Assembly: GCA_019419455.1 (NCBI GenBank)
Contig: DXZW01000043.1
Coordinates: forward strand, 1-45,604
DNA: 45,604 bases
Source of the DNA: Collinsella sp.
GTDB taxonomy: Bacteria > Actinomycetota > Coriobacteriia > Coriobacteriales > Coriobacteriaceae
Direction of reading: 5' to 3'
The notes below the pieces were generated by a model. That model did not search any database. It saw nothing but the letters and a program-made list of their open reading frames with translations, and was not told where the DNA came from. Shown here one piece after another: positions 18,260-26,363 of the stretch; positions within the stretch are counted from its first letter, which is position 1, and every line of letters starts with the position of its first letter. Made by a program: the position numbers and the translations under genes.

Positions 18260-18357
18260 GCCTTCTGAGACACCGCACCTTGACGTTCAAACCGTCGCTC
18301 ACGTACCGAAGTACGCTTCGCTCCTCTTTCACGTCAATCTGCGGCACCTCAGAAGGC
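18260..18357 (-). repeat. Imperfect nested palindrome in the kinase-nanE spacer
   Basis: Outer arms GCCTTCTGAG (18260-18269) and CTCAGAAGGC (18348-18357); second arms CCGCA/TGCGG; third arms TTGACGT (18280-18286) and ACGTCAA (18331-18337); apex CGTAC-CGAA-GTACG (18302-18315). It fills the spacer between the ROK kinase and nanE. The apex CGAAGTACGC recalls the apex ACGAAGTGCGC of palindromes A and B. There is no U-run, so it is probably an RNA processing or stability element. Confidence 0.7.
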
Positions 18358-18374
18358 GCACTTGGTAGTTATGT

Positions 18375-19340
18375 TTACTTCAACGATGCAAGAAGGTGTT
18401 CGGCGGCACCGATGAGCGGAGCATCGCCCTCCAGAGAACCGATGAGGATCGGCGTGTCCTGAAGCGGATCGAGCGCCTGGCTGGCATAGCCTTCGTGCAC
18501 CGAATCCTTCCACGTCTGTGAACGCCAATCGGGACCTTGGTGAATCACGCCGCCCGAAAGCACGATGACCTCAGGGTCCAGGATGTTAGCGAGCGAGCCC
18601 AAGCTGGCGCCCAGCGCAAAGCCGGCGTCATGGATGACCTCGGTCGCCTTTGCGTCGCCCGCACGGCACAGGTCGTTCACATCGCGACCGACCGAAGGAC
18701 GGCTGGGGTCGACGCGGCCAAAACGCTCATCGTACATTCGACCAATGGAAGTGCCCGAAGCAACCGACTCCAGATGGCCGGAACGCCCGCAGGCGCAGGG
18801 AATGCCGGCGGCAGCCGAGCACTCGATGTGGCCCATATGGCCGGCAGCACCATGGAAGCCCTGCATCACGCGGCCGTTCTCGACATATGCGCCGCCGATG
18901 CCCGTACCGATGCCAAGACACAAGACGGAGAACTTACCCTTGCCGACGCCCCAGTGGGCCTCGCCCAGTGCATGAGCCTGCACGTCGCCTACGACGGCAA
19001 CGGGAAGACCGAGGTCCTCGCGCAGACGCGGCCCCAACTGAACGCCGGACCAGCCGGGCATGATCTCGTTGGCATACGCGATGGCGCCCGTCTTGGGATC
19101 GACGACGCCGGCGGCACCGATACCGACGCCAAGGACCTCGACATCGGGATTCGCCTCGAGAGCAGCCTTGATGGACGCCTCGATACGCTGGAAGACGGCC
19201 TCGCCGCCCTCCTGGGCCTCGGTAGAAACCTCGGCCTCAAAAACAGGATGGGGCACGCTGCCGTCAGCCGGGTACTCCATGATGGCAGTCGCGATCTTAG
19301 TTCCGCCGATATCGACAGAGCAGACGTACTTGTTCTCCAT
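18375..19340 (-). CDS. nanK: ROK-family sugar kinase, probable N-acetylmannosamine kinase
   Basis: A 321-residue kinase with the N-terminal phosphate loop DIGGTKIA (10-17), GVGIGAAGVVD, a second GIGTGIGGA loop and the ROK zinc segment GHMGHIEC...CACGRSGHLE. The last zinc ligand, Cys in most ROK proteins, is His here. Between a NanA-type aldolase and NanE the expected step is ManNAc to ManNAc-6-P. ROK members that phosphorylate glucose look alike, so substrate is by context. The promoter is not separate; palindromes flank it on both sides. Confidence 0.88.
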   Translation of the reverse strand: MENKYVCSVDIGGTKIATAIMEYPADGSVPHPVFEAEVSTEAQEGGEAVFQRIEASIKAALEANPDVEVLGVGIGAAGVVDPKTGAIAYANEIMPGWSGVQLGPRLREDLGLPVAVVGDVQAHALGEAHWGVGKGKFSVLCLGIGTGIGGAYVENGRVMQGFHGAAGHMGHIECSAAAGIPCACGRSGHLESVASGTSIGRMYDERFGRVDPSRPSVGRDVNDLCRAGDAKATEVIHDAGFALGASLGSLANILDPEVIVLSGGVIHQGPDWRSQTWKDSVHEGYASQALDPLQDTPILIGSLEGDAPLIGAAEHLLASLK

Positions 19341-19405
19341 GTCGCTCTCCTTAGGAGATAAAAAACAACTACAGGAAATGAAGGCGGTGTTATCGCCGCA
19401 ACTTA

Positions 19406-19515
19406 GTAAAGGTTTCCCAGGTGCCCGAGGTTGGGGTGAAAGTGGTCGGGCGTTGACCTAATGGGTCAAGCCCGACCACTTGAGCCCCAAGATCGGGTGC
19501 CTGGGGAAGCTTTAC
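19406..19515 (-). repeat. 110-base nested hairpin spanning the nanA stop codon
   Basis: Successive arms pair across the whole stretch: GTAAAG/CTTTAC, AGGTGCCCGA/TCGGGTGCCT, TTGGGG/CCCCAA, GTGGTCGGGC/GCCCGACCAC and TTGACC/GGTCAA around TAAT. The aldolase stop codon (19512-19514) is inside the first arm. No U-run follows on the minus strand, so read-through into the kinase gene is expected. It may protect upstream mRNA or modulate expression. Confidence 0.75.
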
Positions 19516-20432
19516 AGGAGACCGTTGTCCTGAAGGACCTTCTTAATCGCCTCGACGTTCTCGCCGGTCATGGCCTTCACCGGGCGCGGCATGGTCGGGC
19601 TGTCGAAGATACCCATGAGGTTCATAGCGGTCTTGAAGGCGCCGACGCCACCGGCATAGCCCTGGACGCCCGAGGTGACATCCCAGATGTGCGAAATCTC
19701 ATTGAGGCGATCCTGCTCGGCCTTGACGGTAGCCCAGTCACCAGCCTGAGCGGCCTTCCATTGACGCACGTAGCCCTCGGGCTCAACGTTGGCGAGGCCC
19801 GGGACGGAACCGTCGGCACCACCGAGGTAAGCGCCGTCGACAACAACCTCGTGACCGGTGAGGATGCTCATCGGATGGCCGTTCTTCTCGTTCTCCTGAA
19901 CGAGGTAGCGGAACGAGATGTCATCACCCGAGGAATCCTTGACGCCGGCCAGAACGCCCTCGGCACCGAGCTTGGCAAGGAGCTTCCAGGGGAGCTTGGT
20001 GTGGACGCACACGGGGATGTCGTAAGCGAAGATGGGCAGGTCGAGTTCCTCATGCAGGATGCGGAAGTGCTCCTCGACCTCGGTCATGCCCTGCAGGGCA
20101 TAGAACGGGCAGGTGGCGACGAGGGCATCGGCGCCCAGCTCCTGAGCGACCTTACCGTGCTCGATCATGCGCTCGGTCTCGGTGTCGATGATGCCGACCA
20201 GAACGGGAACGCGGTGGTCGACGATACGAACGGCCTCGGCGATAATCTGGCGACGGCGCTCGTCGGTGGAGAAGACGACCTCGCCCGAGGATCCCAGGAA
20301 GAACAGGCCATCGACGCCGGCATCGATCATGCGGTTGATGCTGCGCTCAAAGGAGGCAACATCGAGCTGGTGGTCTTCGGTATCGGGAACAACGACGGGA
20401 GGGATAACGCCGGTGAATTTCTGAGTTGCCAC
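19512..20432 (-). CDS. nanA: DapA/NanA-superfamily aldolase, probable N-acetylneuraminate lyase
   Basis: A 306-residue (beta/alpha)8 lyase. The Schiff-base lysine is Lys165 in GVKDSSGD and the partner Tyr137 in FAYDIP. The substrate carboxylate loop is GSSGE (47-51), where typical NanA has GSTGE and DapA has GTTGE. The start is GTG at 20432 with AAGGAG six bases upstream; the longer frame has no family match. Next to the kinase and nanE, cleavage of N-acetylneuraminate to ManNAc and pyruvate is likely. A related keto-acid aldolase role is possible because family assignment within DapA/NanA is uncertain by eye. Confidence 0.85.
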   Translation of the reverse strand: MATQKFTGVIPPVVVPDTEDHQLDVASFERSINRMIDAGVDGLFFLGSSGEVVFSTDERRRQIIAEAVRIVDHRVPVLVGIIDTETERMIEHGKVAQELGADALVATCPFYALQGMTEVEEHFRILHEELDLPIFAYDIPVCVHTKLPWKLLAKLGAEGVLAGVKDSSGDDISFRYLVQENEKNGHPMSILTGHEVVVDGAYLGGADGSVPGLANVEPEGYVRQWKAAQAGDWATVKAEQDRLNEISHIWDVTSGVQGYAGGVGAFKTAMNLMGIFDSPTMPRPVKAMTGENVEAIKKVLQDNGLL

Positions 20433-20500
20433 AAGAATCTCCTTAGTTGTCTGGCGGGCAGCCCTATGCCGCCCACTCTTGTTGGCAGTGTCCAGGCCGT

Positions 20501-21352
20501 CTAGGCCAAAGAACACGGGTAGAACGTTTGGTTAAAGAAGTCGACGACTTCGTTTTCGAACGCATTGATGCGCTCGTGAGCGTATTTTGCATAGATGATA
20601 TGCCTCCGGTCACACTCAAGACCGTTGAATACGGCAAACTGATCCTTGGAATCGCTCACGGTATCCATAAGCGATGTGCCCATGAGCACCGATCCGCGCA
20701 CCCGAGACGACAGCGCCTCGAGGCCGCCAGGAAGCGGATTGGCAACCGCCGTGCAGGCGAGGCCCCGCTCGTCCAGAGCAGAAACCGCCAGTGCGACTCC
20801 GCCGCCAAGACCCTCGCCCCATGCAAAGATGCGGTCGAGGTCCATGCCATCAAGATTGCGCGCCACCTTCGCCAGCGCGCAACCCCAACGGACGCGCTCG
20901 ACAAAAGCGGGCGAAGAAATCCCCCGCCGCAGGTCGTCCGCACCAGCAACATCGTCATCCAGCGCGAGGACGGCATACCCCATGGCGGCAAATCTCGTCA
21001 TGTGATGCCAGCCGCGCACAGGCCGATCGATGTCGTGGAACATCAGGCACAACGGCACGCGCTCAGATACTCGGGCACGACCGACAGGCTCGATCAAACG
21101 AGCGTGAATCGCATCGTCACCGAGCTCAAAGGAGACCTCCGAGTAACGGGCGCAGGGGTTAACAAAGTCAATCGCCGTTATGGCCAGGCCTTGAATCTCA
21201 AGATTCGAAGCGCATGTCTCTAAATCAGAAACATCTGCTTGGACATCACCGCGCCAGTCCCGATATTCTGCGAGCCTTGACGAAACCGTTCCAGGAATTC
21301 CCACGAGTCCGGGGACAATCAGCTCGTCAACATTGCTCTCGCACTTAGACAT
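20501..21352 (-). CDS. Axe1-type esterase homologue lacking the catalytic serine
   Basis: A 283-residue alpha/beta-hydrolase related to the neighbour encoded upstream (21345-22322). The nucleophile motif G-A-S-Q-G of the neighbour is G-E-G-L-G here (179-183), so Ser is replaced by Gly181. The Asp (Asp230 in GTSLMD) and His (His259 in YAHER) positions are kept. About 40 residues of the cap region before the Asp loop are missing. The ATG overlaps the upstream esterase stop by eight bases, and the frame is intact, so this looks like a kept non-catalytic partner rather than random decay. Confidence 0.85.
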   Translation of the reverse strand: MSKCESNVDELIVPGLVGIPGTVSSRLAEYRDWRGDVQADVSDLETCASNLEIQGLAITAIDFVNPCARYSEVSFELGDDAIHARLIEPVGRARVSERVPLCLMFHDIDRPVRGWHHMTRFAAMGYAVLALDDDVAGADDLRRGISSPAFVERVRWGCALAKVARNLDGMDLDRIFAWGEGLGGGVALAVSALDERGLACTAVANPLPGGLEALSSRVRGSVLMGTSLMDTVSDSKDQFAVFNGLECDRRHIIYAKYAHERINAFENEVVDFFNQTFYPCSLA

Positions 21353-22322
21353 GAGCCTCCCCTCCCTTGCAGAAAAACGGAATGATCAGATCGTCAAAAT
21401 CCTGAATCTCCTCGTGGCCAAAGCCTTCAAAGAACTCATGACGCTTTTCGCAGGTCAGGTTGTTATAGACCGCAAACTGCGTCGCTGGCGGACAGACGAT
21501 ATCGGCTGTGCCGGTGCCAAACAGCACGGGGCATTTGACCATAGGGGCAAAGTTCTTGGAATCGAAGTACGCCAGCTTGGCATAGGCTTCGTCAATACGA
21601 GTCGAGTCCTCGTCAAACCAGCGAGACCAATAGCGCAGGCCCTCGTAGGCAATGTCGTCGGCATCCAAATCCCAGACCAGGCGGAAATCTGACAGGAAGG
21701 GATAGAGGATGGCGGCACGATTGATAAGCTCGCTGTTAAGTGCACAGGTCGCAATGCCCAAACCGCCACCCTGCGACGCGCCGTTCACAAACACACGCGC
21801 AAGATCGATGCCCTCGAGCTCGCGAACGATGCGGCACAGGATACGAATATCTTGGTGCAAGCGGACATAGTAGAGGTTGGCCGGGTCGCCGTCGATACCG
21901 GCGACGATATGACCGGCAACCGTTGTGCCTTCAAATCCACCAATGTCCTCGGAGGGACCTCCTTGGCCGGGGCAGTCGAGGGCGATGAGTGCCATGCCCA
22001 TGCCCGCAAACGACGCCTGCTCAAACCAGCTGCGGCTTGCACCCGGATACCCATGGAACTGAAGTACCAGTGGCACGGGCTCGTCCGAGACGGGTTTAAG
22101 GTACTTGGCATGCAGGCGCGCGCCACACATGCCGGTATACCAGAGGTCGAAAAGCTGGCAGGTCGCGGCATCGGCGACCGATGCCGTCTCGATCGCATAG
22201 TCAAGCCCGACGGCGTCGGCCTCGGCCATGCGATCCTTCCAAAAGAGATCGAAATCTGATGGACGGGGCATGGCGCCTCGATATTCATCAAATTGATGTT
22301 GTAGCTCCTGAGCACTTGGCAT
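21345..22322 (-). CDS. Acetylxylan esterase (Axe1)-family deacetylase
   Basis: A 325-residue cytoplasmic alpha/beta-hydrolase of the Axe1/cephalosporin-C deacetylase family. Oxyanion motif QFHGYPG (88-94), nucleophile Ser183 in GASQG, Asp274 in GTADIVCPP and His303 in FGHEE are all present. No signal peptide. The family removes acetyl groups from sugars; within this cluster O-acetyl removal from imported sialic acid is a reasonable inference. The ATG at 22322 was chosen; a TTG at 22337 lies right against the GAAAGG box and is less likely. Confidence 0.88.
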   Translation of the reverse strand: MPSAQELQHQFDEYRGAMPRPSDFDLFWKDRMAEADAVGLDYAIETASVADAATCQLFDLWYTGMCGARLHAKYLKPVSDEPVPLVLQFHGYPGASRSWFEQASFAGMGMALIALDCPGQGGPSEDIGGFEGTTVAGHIVAGIDGDPANLYYVRLHQDIRILCRIVRELEGIDLARVFVNGASQGGGLGIATCALNSELINRAAILYPFLSDFRLVWDLDADDIAYEGLRYWSRWFDEDSTRIDEAYAKLAYFDSKNFAPMVKCPVLFGTGTADIVCPPATQFAVYNNLTCEKRHEFFEGFGHEEIQDFDDLIIPFFCKGGEAHV

Positions 22323-22358
22323 GGCTCGTGAACCCAACCTTTCGAAATCGCAACGGAG

Positions 22359-22386
22359 GTGCGCCCGGCAAGGGAACCGGGCGCAC
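22359..22386 (-). promoter_or_regulatory. Hairpin between the transporter and esterase genes
   Basis: Perfect 10-bp arms GTGCGCCCGG and CCGGGCGCAC with an eight-base loop, 16 bases after the ATPase stop. No clear U-run follows on the minus strand. It separates the ABC transporter part from the catabolic part of the cluster. Confidence 0.55.
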
Positions 22387-22402
22387 GGGAGGGAATGCGA
22401 GG

Positions 22403-23230
22403 CTACTCGCCGAGCTTGGGATGCAGCAGCGACGGCGCAGCGCCGAGCAGCATCTTGGTGTAGGGGTCCTGGGGGTGCTGGAAGACCTGCTTGGCCTCGC
22501 CCTGCTCGACGATCTTGCCGCCATTCATAACGATGATGTCGTCAGAGATATAGCGGACCGTCTGGATGTCATGGCTGATGAACACCATGGCCAGGCCGAG
22601 CTCCTTCTTAAGGTCGGTCAGCAGGTTCAGAATCTGTGCGCGGACTGAAACGTCCAGAGCCGAGGTGGGCTCGTCGGCGATGATGGCATCGGGGTTCAGC
22701 GACAGGGCACGGGCAATTGCGACGCGCTGGCGCTGGCCGCCCGAAAGCTGGCCGGGAAGAACCTCGGCGGCGGAGCTGGGCAGACCGGTGAGCTCCAAGA
22801 GTTCCTTGACGCGCTTCTCCTGCTCGGCCTCGGTACCCAGGTTGTGGACGCGCATGGGGTCGAGCAGTTGCTCGCGAACGACCATGCGGGGGTTGAGCGC
22901 CGTGGCCGGGTTTTGGAACACGACCGAGATGACGCGACCCATGTGGCGACGGTCCTCGGCGGTACGTTTGGTAACGTCCTTGCCCTTAAAGTAGACCTTG
23001 CCGCTCGTGGGGGCCTGCAGGCCGCACATGACGTTGGCGGTGGTGGACTTACCGCACCCGGACTCGCCGACGATGCCGATCGCCTGGCCGGGCATGAGCT
23101 TAATCGTTACACCCTGGACGGCGTGAACCAGGTTGGGGTGCAGAATCGAGCCGGTACGGGTCCTAAAGGTGACGTGGACGTCATCAAGGAAGATGATCGG
23201 CTCGACGCCGTTGACTGCGGTCTCGCTCAT
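22403..23230 (-). CDS. ABC transporter ATPase (Opp/Dpp family), likely sialic acid importer
   Basis: A 275-residue ATPase with Walker A GESGCGKS (55-62), signature SGGQRQR, Walker B AIIADEP and H-loop SHDIQ. It is shorter than OppF because the Cys-rich C-terminal extension is missing. The ATG touches the stop of the upstream gene (TAGATG), with GGAGGTGATG inside that gene as ribosome site. It forms the second nucleotide-binding unit of the transporter together with the fused permease-ATPase. Confidence 0.9.
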   Translation of the reverse strand: MSETAVNGVEPIIFLDDVHVTFRTRTGSILHPNLVHAVQGVTIKLMPGQAIGIVGESGCGKSTTANVMCGLQAPTSGKVYFKGKDVTKRTAEDRRHMGRVISVVFQNPATALNPRMVVREQLLDPMRVHNLGTEAEQEKRVKELLELTGLPSSAAEVLPGQLSGGQRQRVAIARALSLNPDAIIADEPTSALDVSVRAQILNLLTDLKKELGLAMVFISHDIQTVRYISDDIIVMNGGKIVEQGEAKQVFQHPQDPYTKMLLGAAPSLLHPKLGE

Positions 23231-25246
23231 CTACATCACCTCCGCGTGAGGGGTCAAACCATTTGCCTTGAGCACCTCGTCGGGGAGCTCGGAATAGAAG
23301 TGCTCGGTGCCGGGCACGCGCTTGAAGACCGGACGGGTGTCCAGGCCAATACGCGGATGGCTCGAGCGGGGCGCGAAGCGATCGCCCTTGGGGAAATCGC
23401 GCGGGCTCGGAACGGCGCCAGGCACCTGGTGCAGGCGACCCGAACCGCTCTCGATGGACAGAACGGAACCCAGAAGACCGCGGGTGTACTCGTGAATCGG
23501 GTTGGTGAGCAGCTCCTTGGTGGGCGCCTGCTCGATAACCTGACCGGCGTACATAACCGTGATGTTGTGGGCGACCTCGGCGACCAGAGCCAGGTCATGC
23601 GAGACGAAGATCATGGCAAAGCCGAGCTTGGCCTGAAGATCGTTGAGCAGCTTGATGACCTGCTTCTGGACGGTAACGTCCAGAGCAGTCGTGGGCTCGT
23701 CGCAGATAACCAGCTTGGGGTCGCGGGTAAGGGCCATAGCGATCAGGACGCGCTGACGCTGGCCGCCGGAAAGCTCGTGCGGATAGCTCTCGAGCGTACG
23801 CTTGGGATCGAGGCCGACGAGCTCCAGGAGCTCCTCGGCGCTGCGGGTTCCGCCGCGCTTGGTGAGCTGCTTCATCTGGGCAGAGATGAGCATCGAGGGG
23901 TTGAGCGAGGACAGAGCGTCCTGATAAACCATGGCGATATCGGTACCGCGCAGGCCGAACCACTCCTTCTTGCTCATCTTGAGCAGGTCACGGCCCTCCC
24001 AGAGGACCTCGCCGGAAAGGTGCTCGTCCTCATCGGTCAGGCCCATGATGGCCAGCGTGGTGATGGACTTACCGCAACCGGACTCGCCCACCAGGCCCAT
24101 GGTCTGACCAGGGCGGACGTCAAAGTTGACATGGTCGACGACGTTAATATCACCGTGATGCTCAAACTGAATGCAGAAGTCACGGACCGAGAGAATCGGT
24201 TCGACAGACTCGTCGGGCACATGGCGATCGTCACGCTTGAGTTCGACATCGCGCAGGGCGCCAAGGCGAGCGGAGAGGGACTGGGCCTGCTCCTTGTAGG
24301 CGCGAACGGGGTCGGAGACCAGCAGGTCTGCCTCGCGGCGCTTGGAGGAATCGGTAGGATCCAGGGCGGCGGAGGGGGCAGCGGCCATGGCGTCGGTAAT
24401 GCCCTCGGAGAGGATGTTGAGCGCCAGGCAGGTGATCATGATGGCCAGGCCCGGGAACAGCGCCTGCCACCAACGACCAGCGAGCACGCCGCCGCGGGCG
24501 TCGGCGAGGATGTTGCCCCAGGTAGCGGTGGGCTCCTGGATACCAGCGCCGATGAAGGTCAGCGAAGCCTCGAAGATGATGGCGTCGGCGACCAGGGTAA
24601 CGGTGAAGACCATGATCGGGGCGATGCAGTTACGCAGAACATGCTTGATCAAAATCCACGGAGCCTTGGCGCCGGAAACGATGACCGCGCGGACATAGTC
24701 CTCGCCGTACTCGGACACGATGTTGGCGCGCACGATACGGGCAATCTGCGGAGTGTACATAAAGCCGATGGCGAAGATGATCGACGGCACGGAGTTGCCC
24801 AGGATGGAGACGAAGACGGCTGCGAGGGCGATGCCCGGGATGGACATGATGATGTCCAAGATACGCATGATCGCCTCAGAGACAGACTTGCGCGAAACCG
24901 CTGCAAGAGCACCCACAACAGAGCCGCAGACCAAAGCCATGGCGGTAGCACCAAAGCCGATGATCAGCGAGTAGCGACCGCCGTAGAGCATACGCGAAAG
25001 GATGTCGCGGCCCTTGTCGTCGGTACCGAAGATAAAGCCGCCACCAGGCGCCTGGCGCGCGGTGAAAATATCGACCGGGCTATAGGGGGCAAGCAGGGGT
25101 GCCAGGATCGCAGTCAGGGCGACCAGCACCAGCACGACGGCGGCAATCTTAGAAGATAGCGTCATCTTCTTCCAGCCACCGAGCTTGAGCCCCTTGGAGG
25201 CAGCCTTCTCGAGCTGCTCGGTTTGCTTCTCTCGAATCTTTACCAT
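23231..25246 (-). CDS. Fused ABC permease-ATPase (OppC + OppD in one chain)
   Basis: A 671-residue protein. Residues 30-290 are an OppC-type permease: a first helix, FGTDDKGRDILSRMLYGG in the outer loop, then five helices and the C-terminal block ALNILSEGITDAM. A charged linker (about 290-348) follows, then an OppD-type ATPase with Walker A GESGCGKS (387-394), LSGGQRQRVLIAMA and LVICDEPTTALD. The same fusion is known in sialic-acid ABC importers of Corynebacterium (SiaG), which supports a sialic acid role. The reading frame is continuous with no sign of a sequencing join. Confidence 0.92.
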   Translation of the reverse strand: MVKIREKQTEQLEKAASKGLKLGGWKKMTLSSKIAAVVLVLVALTAILAPLLAPYSPVDIFTARQAPGGGFIFGTDDKGRDILSRMLYGGRYSLIIGFGATAMALVCGSVVGALAAVSRKSVSEAIMRILDIIMSIPGIALAAVFVSILGNSVPSIIFAIGFMYTPQIARIVRANIVSEYGEDYVRAVIVSGAKAPWILIKHVLRNCIAPIMVFTVTLVADAIIFEASLTFIGAGIQEPTATWGNILADARGGVLAGRWWQALFPGLAIMITCLALNILSEGITDAMAAAPSAALDPTDSSKRREADLLVSDPVRAYKEQAQSLSARLGALRDVELKRDDRHVPDESVEPILSVRDFCIQFEHHGDINVVDHVNFDVRPGQTMGLVGESGCGKSITTLAIMGLTDEDEHLSGEVLWEGRDLLKMSKKEWFGLRGTDIAMVYQDALSSLNPSMLISAQMKQLTKRGGTRSAEELLELVGLDPKRTLESYPHELSGGQRQRVLIAMALTRDPKLVICDEPTTALDVTVQKQVIKLLNDLQAKLGFAMIFVSHDLALVAEVAHNITVMYAGQVIEQAPTKELLTNPIHEYTRGLLGSVLSIESGSGRLHQVPGAVPSPRDFPKGDRFAPRSSHPRIGLDTRPVFKRVPGTEHFYSELPDEVLKANGLTPHAEVM

Positions 25247-25249
25247 AAT

Positions 25250-26206
25250 CTACACCGTCCTGATGCGCGGGTTGATGAGCAGGTAGAGCATGTCAACCAC
25301 GATGTTGATGATGATGAAGGCAAGAGCAACGACGATAACGACGCCCTGAACTAGGTTCGCCTCGTTGCCCTGAACGCCCTGCAGAATCGCGGTGCCCATG
25401 CCGGGGAGGTTGAAGATAACCTCGATGACGACGGCGCCGCCCATGAGGTAACCGATCTTAAGACCGAGGGTGGTGACCGGGGTGATCAGCGCATTGCGAA
25501 GAACGTTGATACCGACGACGACCTTCTCGGGAACGCCGGCACCGCGAGCCATACGGACATAGTCCTTGTCGAGCTCCTCGACCATGGCGGTACGCACGAT
25601 ACGAGTCATCTGGCCCGTCAGCGGAAATGCCAAGGCGATGGCGGGCATAATCATGCGGCCCAGATAACCAGCCGGATTCGTGGTGAAGTGAGGCAGAGCA
25701 CCCGATGCCGGGAGCACCTTAAGGTAGGAAGAGAACAGCAGGATCAACAGAACGGCAAGCCAGAACGACGGGGTTGCCAAGCCGGCGATGGAAAAGACGC
25801 GGATCACTTGGTCCGGCCATTTATCGCGATACAGTGCCGCGATGACGCCGAGCAAAAACGAAACGACCGCACCGATGGCAAGACCGATAAAGGTCAGCTG
25901 CATCGTGACGGGCAGGGCCGTGGAGATGCGCTTGGCAACGGAGTTGCGAGCAGCACCATAGGTGCCCATGTCACCATGGATCAGATCGCCCATGTAGCGG
26001 ACGTAACGCACGGGCCAGGGGTCGTCCAGACCATACTTCTCATGGTACTCGGCAACCGCCTCGGGCGAAGCGCCGTCACCCAACGCCGTGTAGGCGGGGT
26101 CGGTCTTGGAGAACGACATAAGGAAGAACACCAAGACGGTGACGCCCAATGCCATGATCGGCAGCGCGACAAGACGCCTTCCAATCAAACGTAGAAAGTT
26201 GTTCAC
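25250..26206 (-). CDS. ABC transporter permease (OppB-type), likely sialic acid importer
   Basis: A 318-residue permease: N-terminal helix (about 10-30), outer loop with YGLDDPWPVRYVRYMGDLIHGDMG, five further helices and the final NPRIRTV. The start is GTG at 26206 with GGGGAG five bases upstream; a longer frame adds residues without a match. The next gene starts right after its stop, so the ABC genes are coupled. Confidence 0.9.
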   Translation of the reverse strand: MNNFLRLIGRRLVALPIMALGVTVLVFFLMSFSKTDPAYTALGDGASPEAVAEYHEKYGLDDPWPVRYVRYMGDLIHGDMGTYGAARNSVAKRISTALPVTMQLTFIGLAIGAVVSFLLGVIAALYRDKWPDQVIRVFSIAGLATPSFWLAVLLILLFSSYLKVLPASGALPHFTTNPAGYLGRMIMPAIALAFPLTGQMTRIVRTAMVEELDKDYVRMARGAGVPEKVVVGINVLRNALITPVTTLGLKIGYLMGGAVVIEVIFNLPGMGTAILQGVQGNEANLVQGVVIVVALAFIIINIVVDMLYLLINPRIRTV

Positions 26207-26246
26207 GTTCTCTCCCCTTTCTTTTGTCGGTAGGACCAACTGGTAT

Positions 26247-26302
26247 ATGAGTACGGATACTCATTACAAGACCCGAGCGACATCGTTGCCGCCCGGGTCT
26301 TT
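26247..26302 (-). terminator. Hairpins between binding-protein and permease genes (attenuator)
   Basis: Arms AAGACCCG and CGGGTCTT (26268-26275 and 26295-26302) with extra pairing GCG/CGC form a strong stem, followed on the minus strand by a second palindrome ATGAGTA-CGGA-TACTCAT (26247-26264). No long U-run is present. As at the opp operon, the hairpin directly follows the binding-protein gene and probably favours its expression. Confidence 0.6.
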
Positions 26303-26363
26303 GTTTCAACTATGAGGATACGGTCTCAACGACCGACATCCTGCATATAGACTCAAGCGAGTC

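Noticed and set aside
22844..25159. Plus-strand open frame of 771 codons opposite the fused permease-ATPase
   Set aside because: Its composition (Gly, Asp, His, Arg, Gln-rich, no recognisable domain) is what the codon bias of the opposite gene creates. The minus-strand protein has full ABC motifs.
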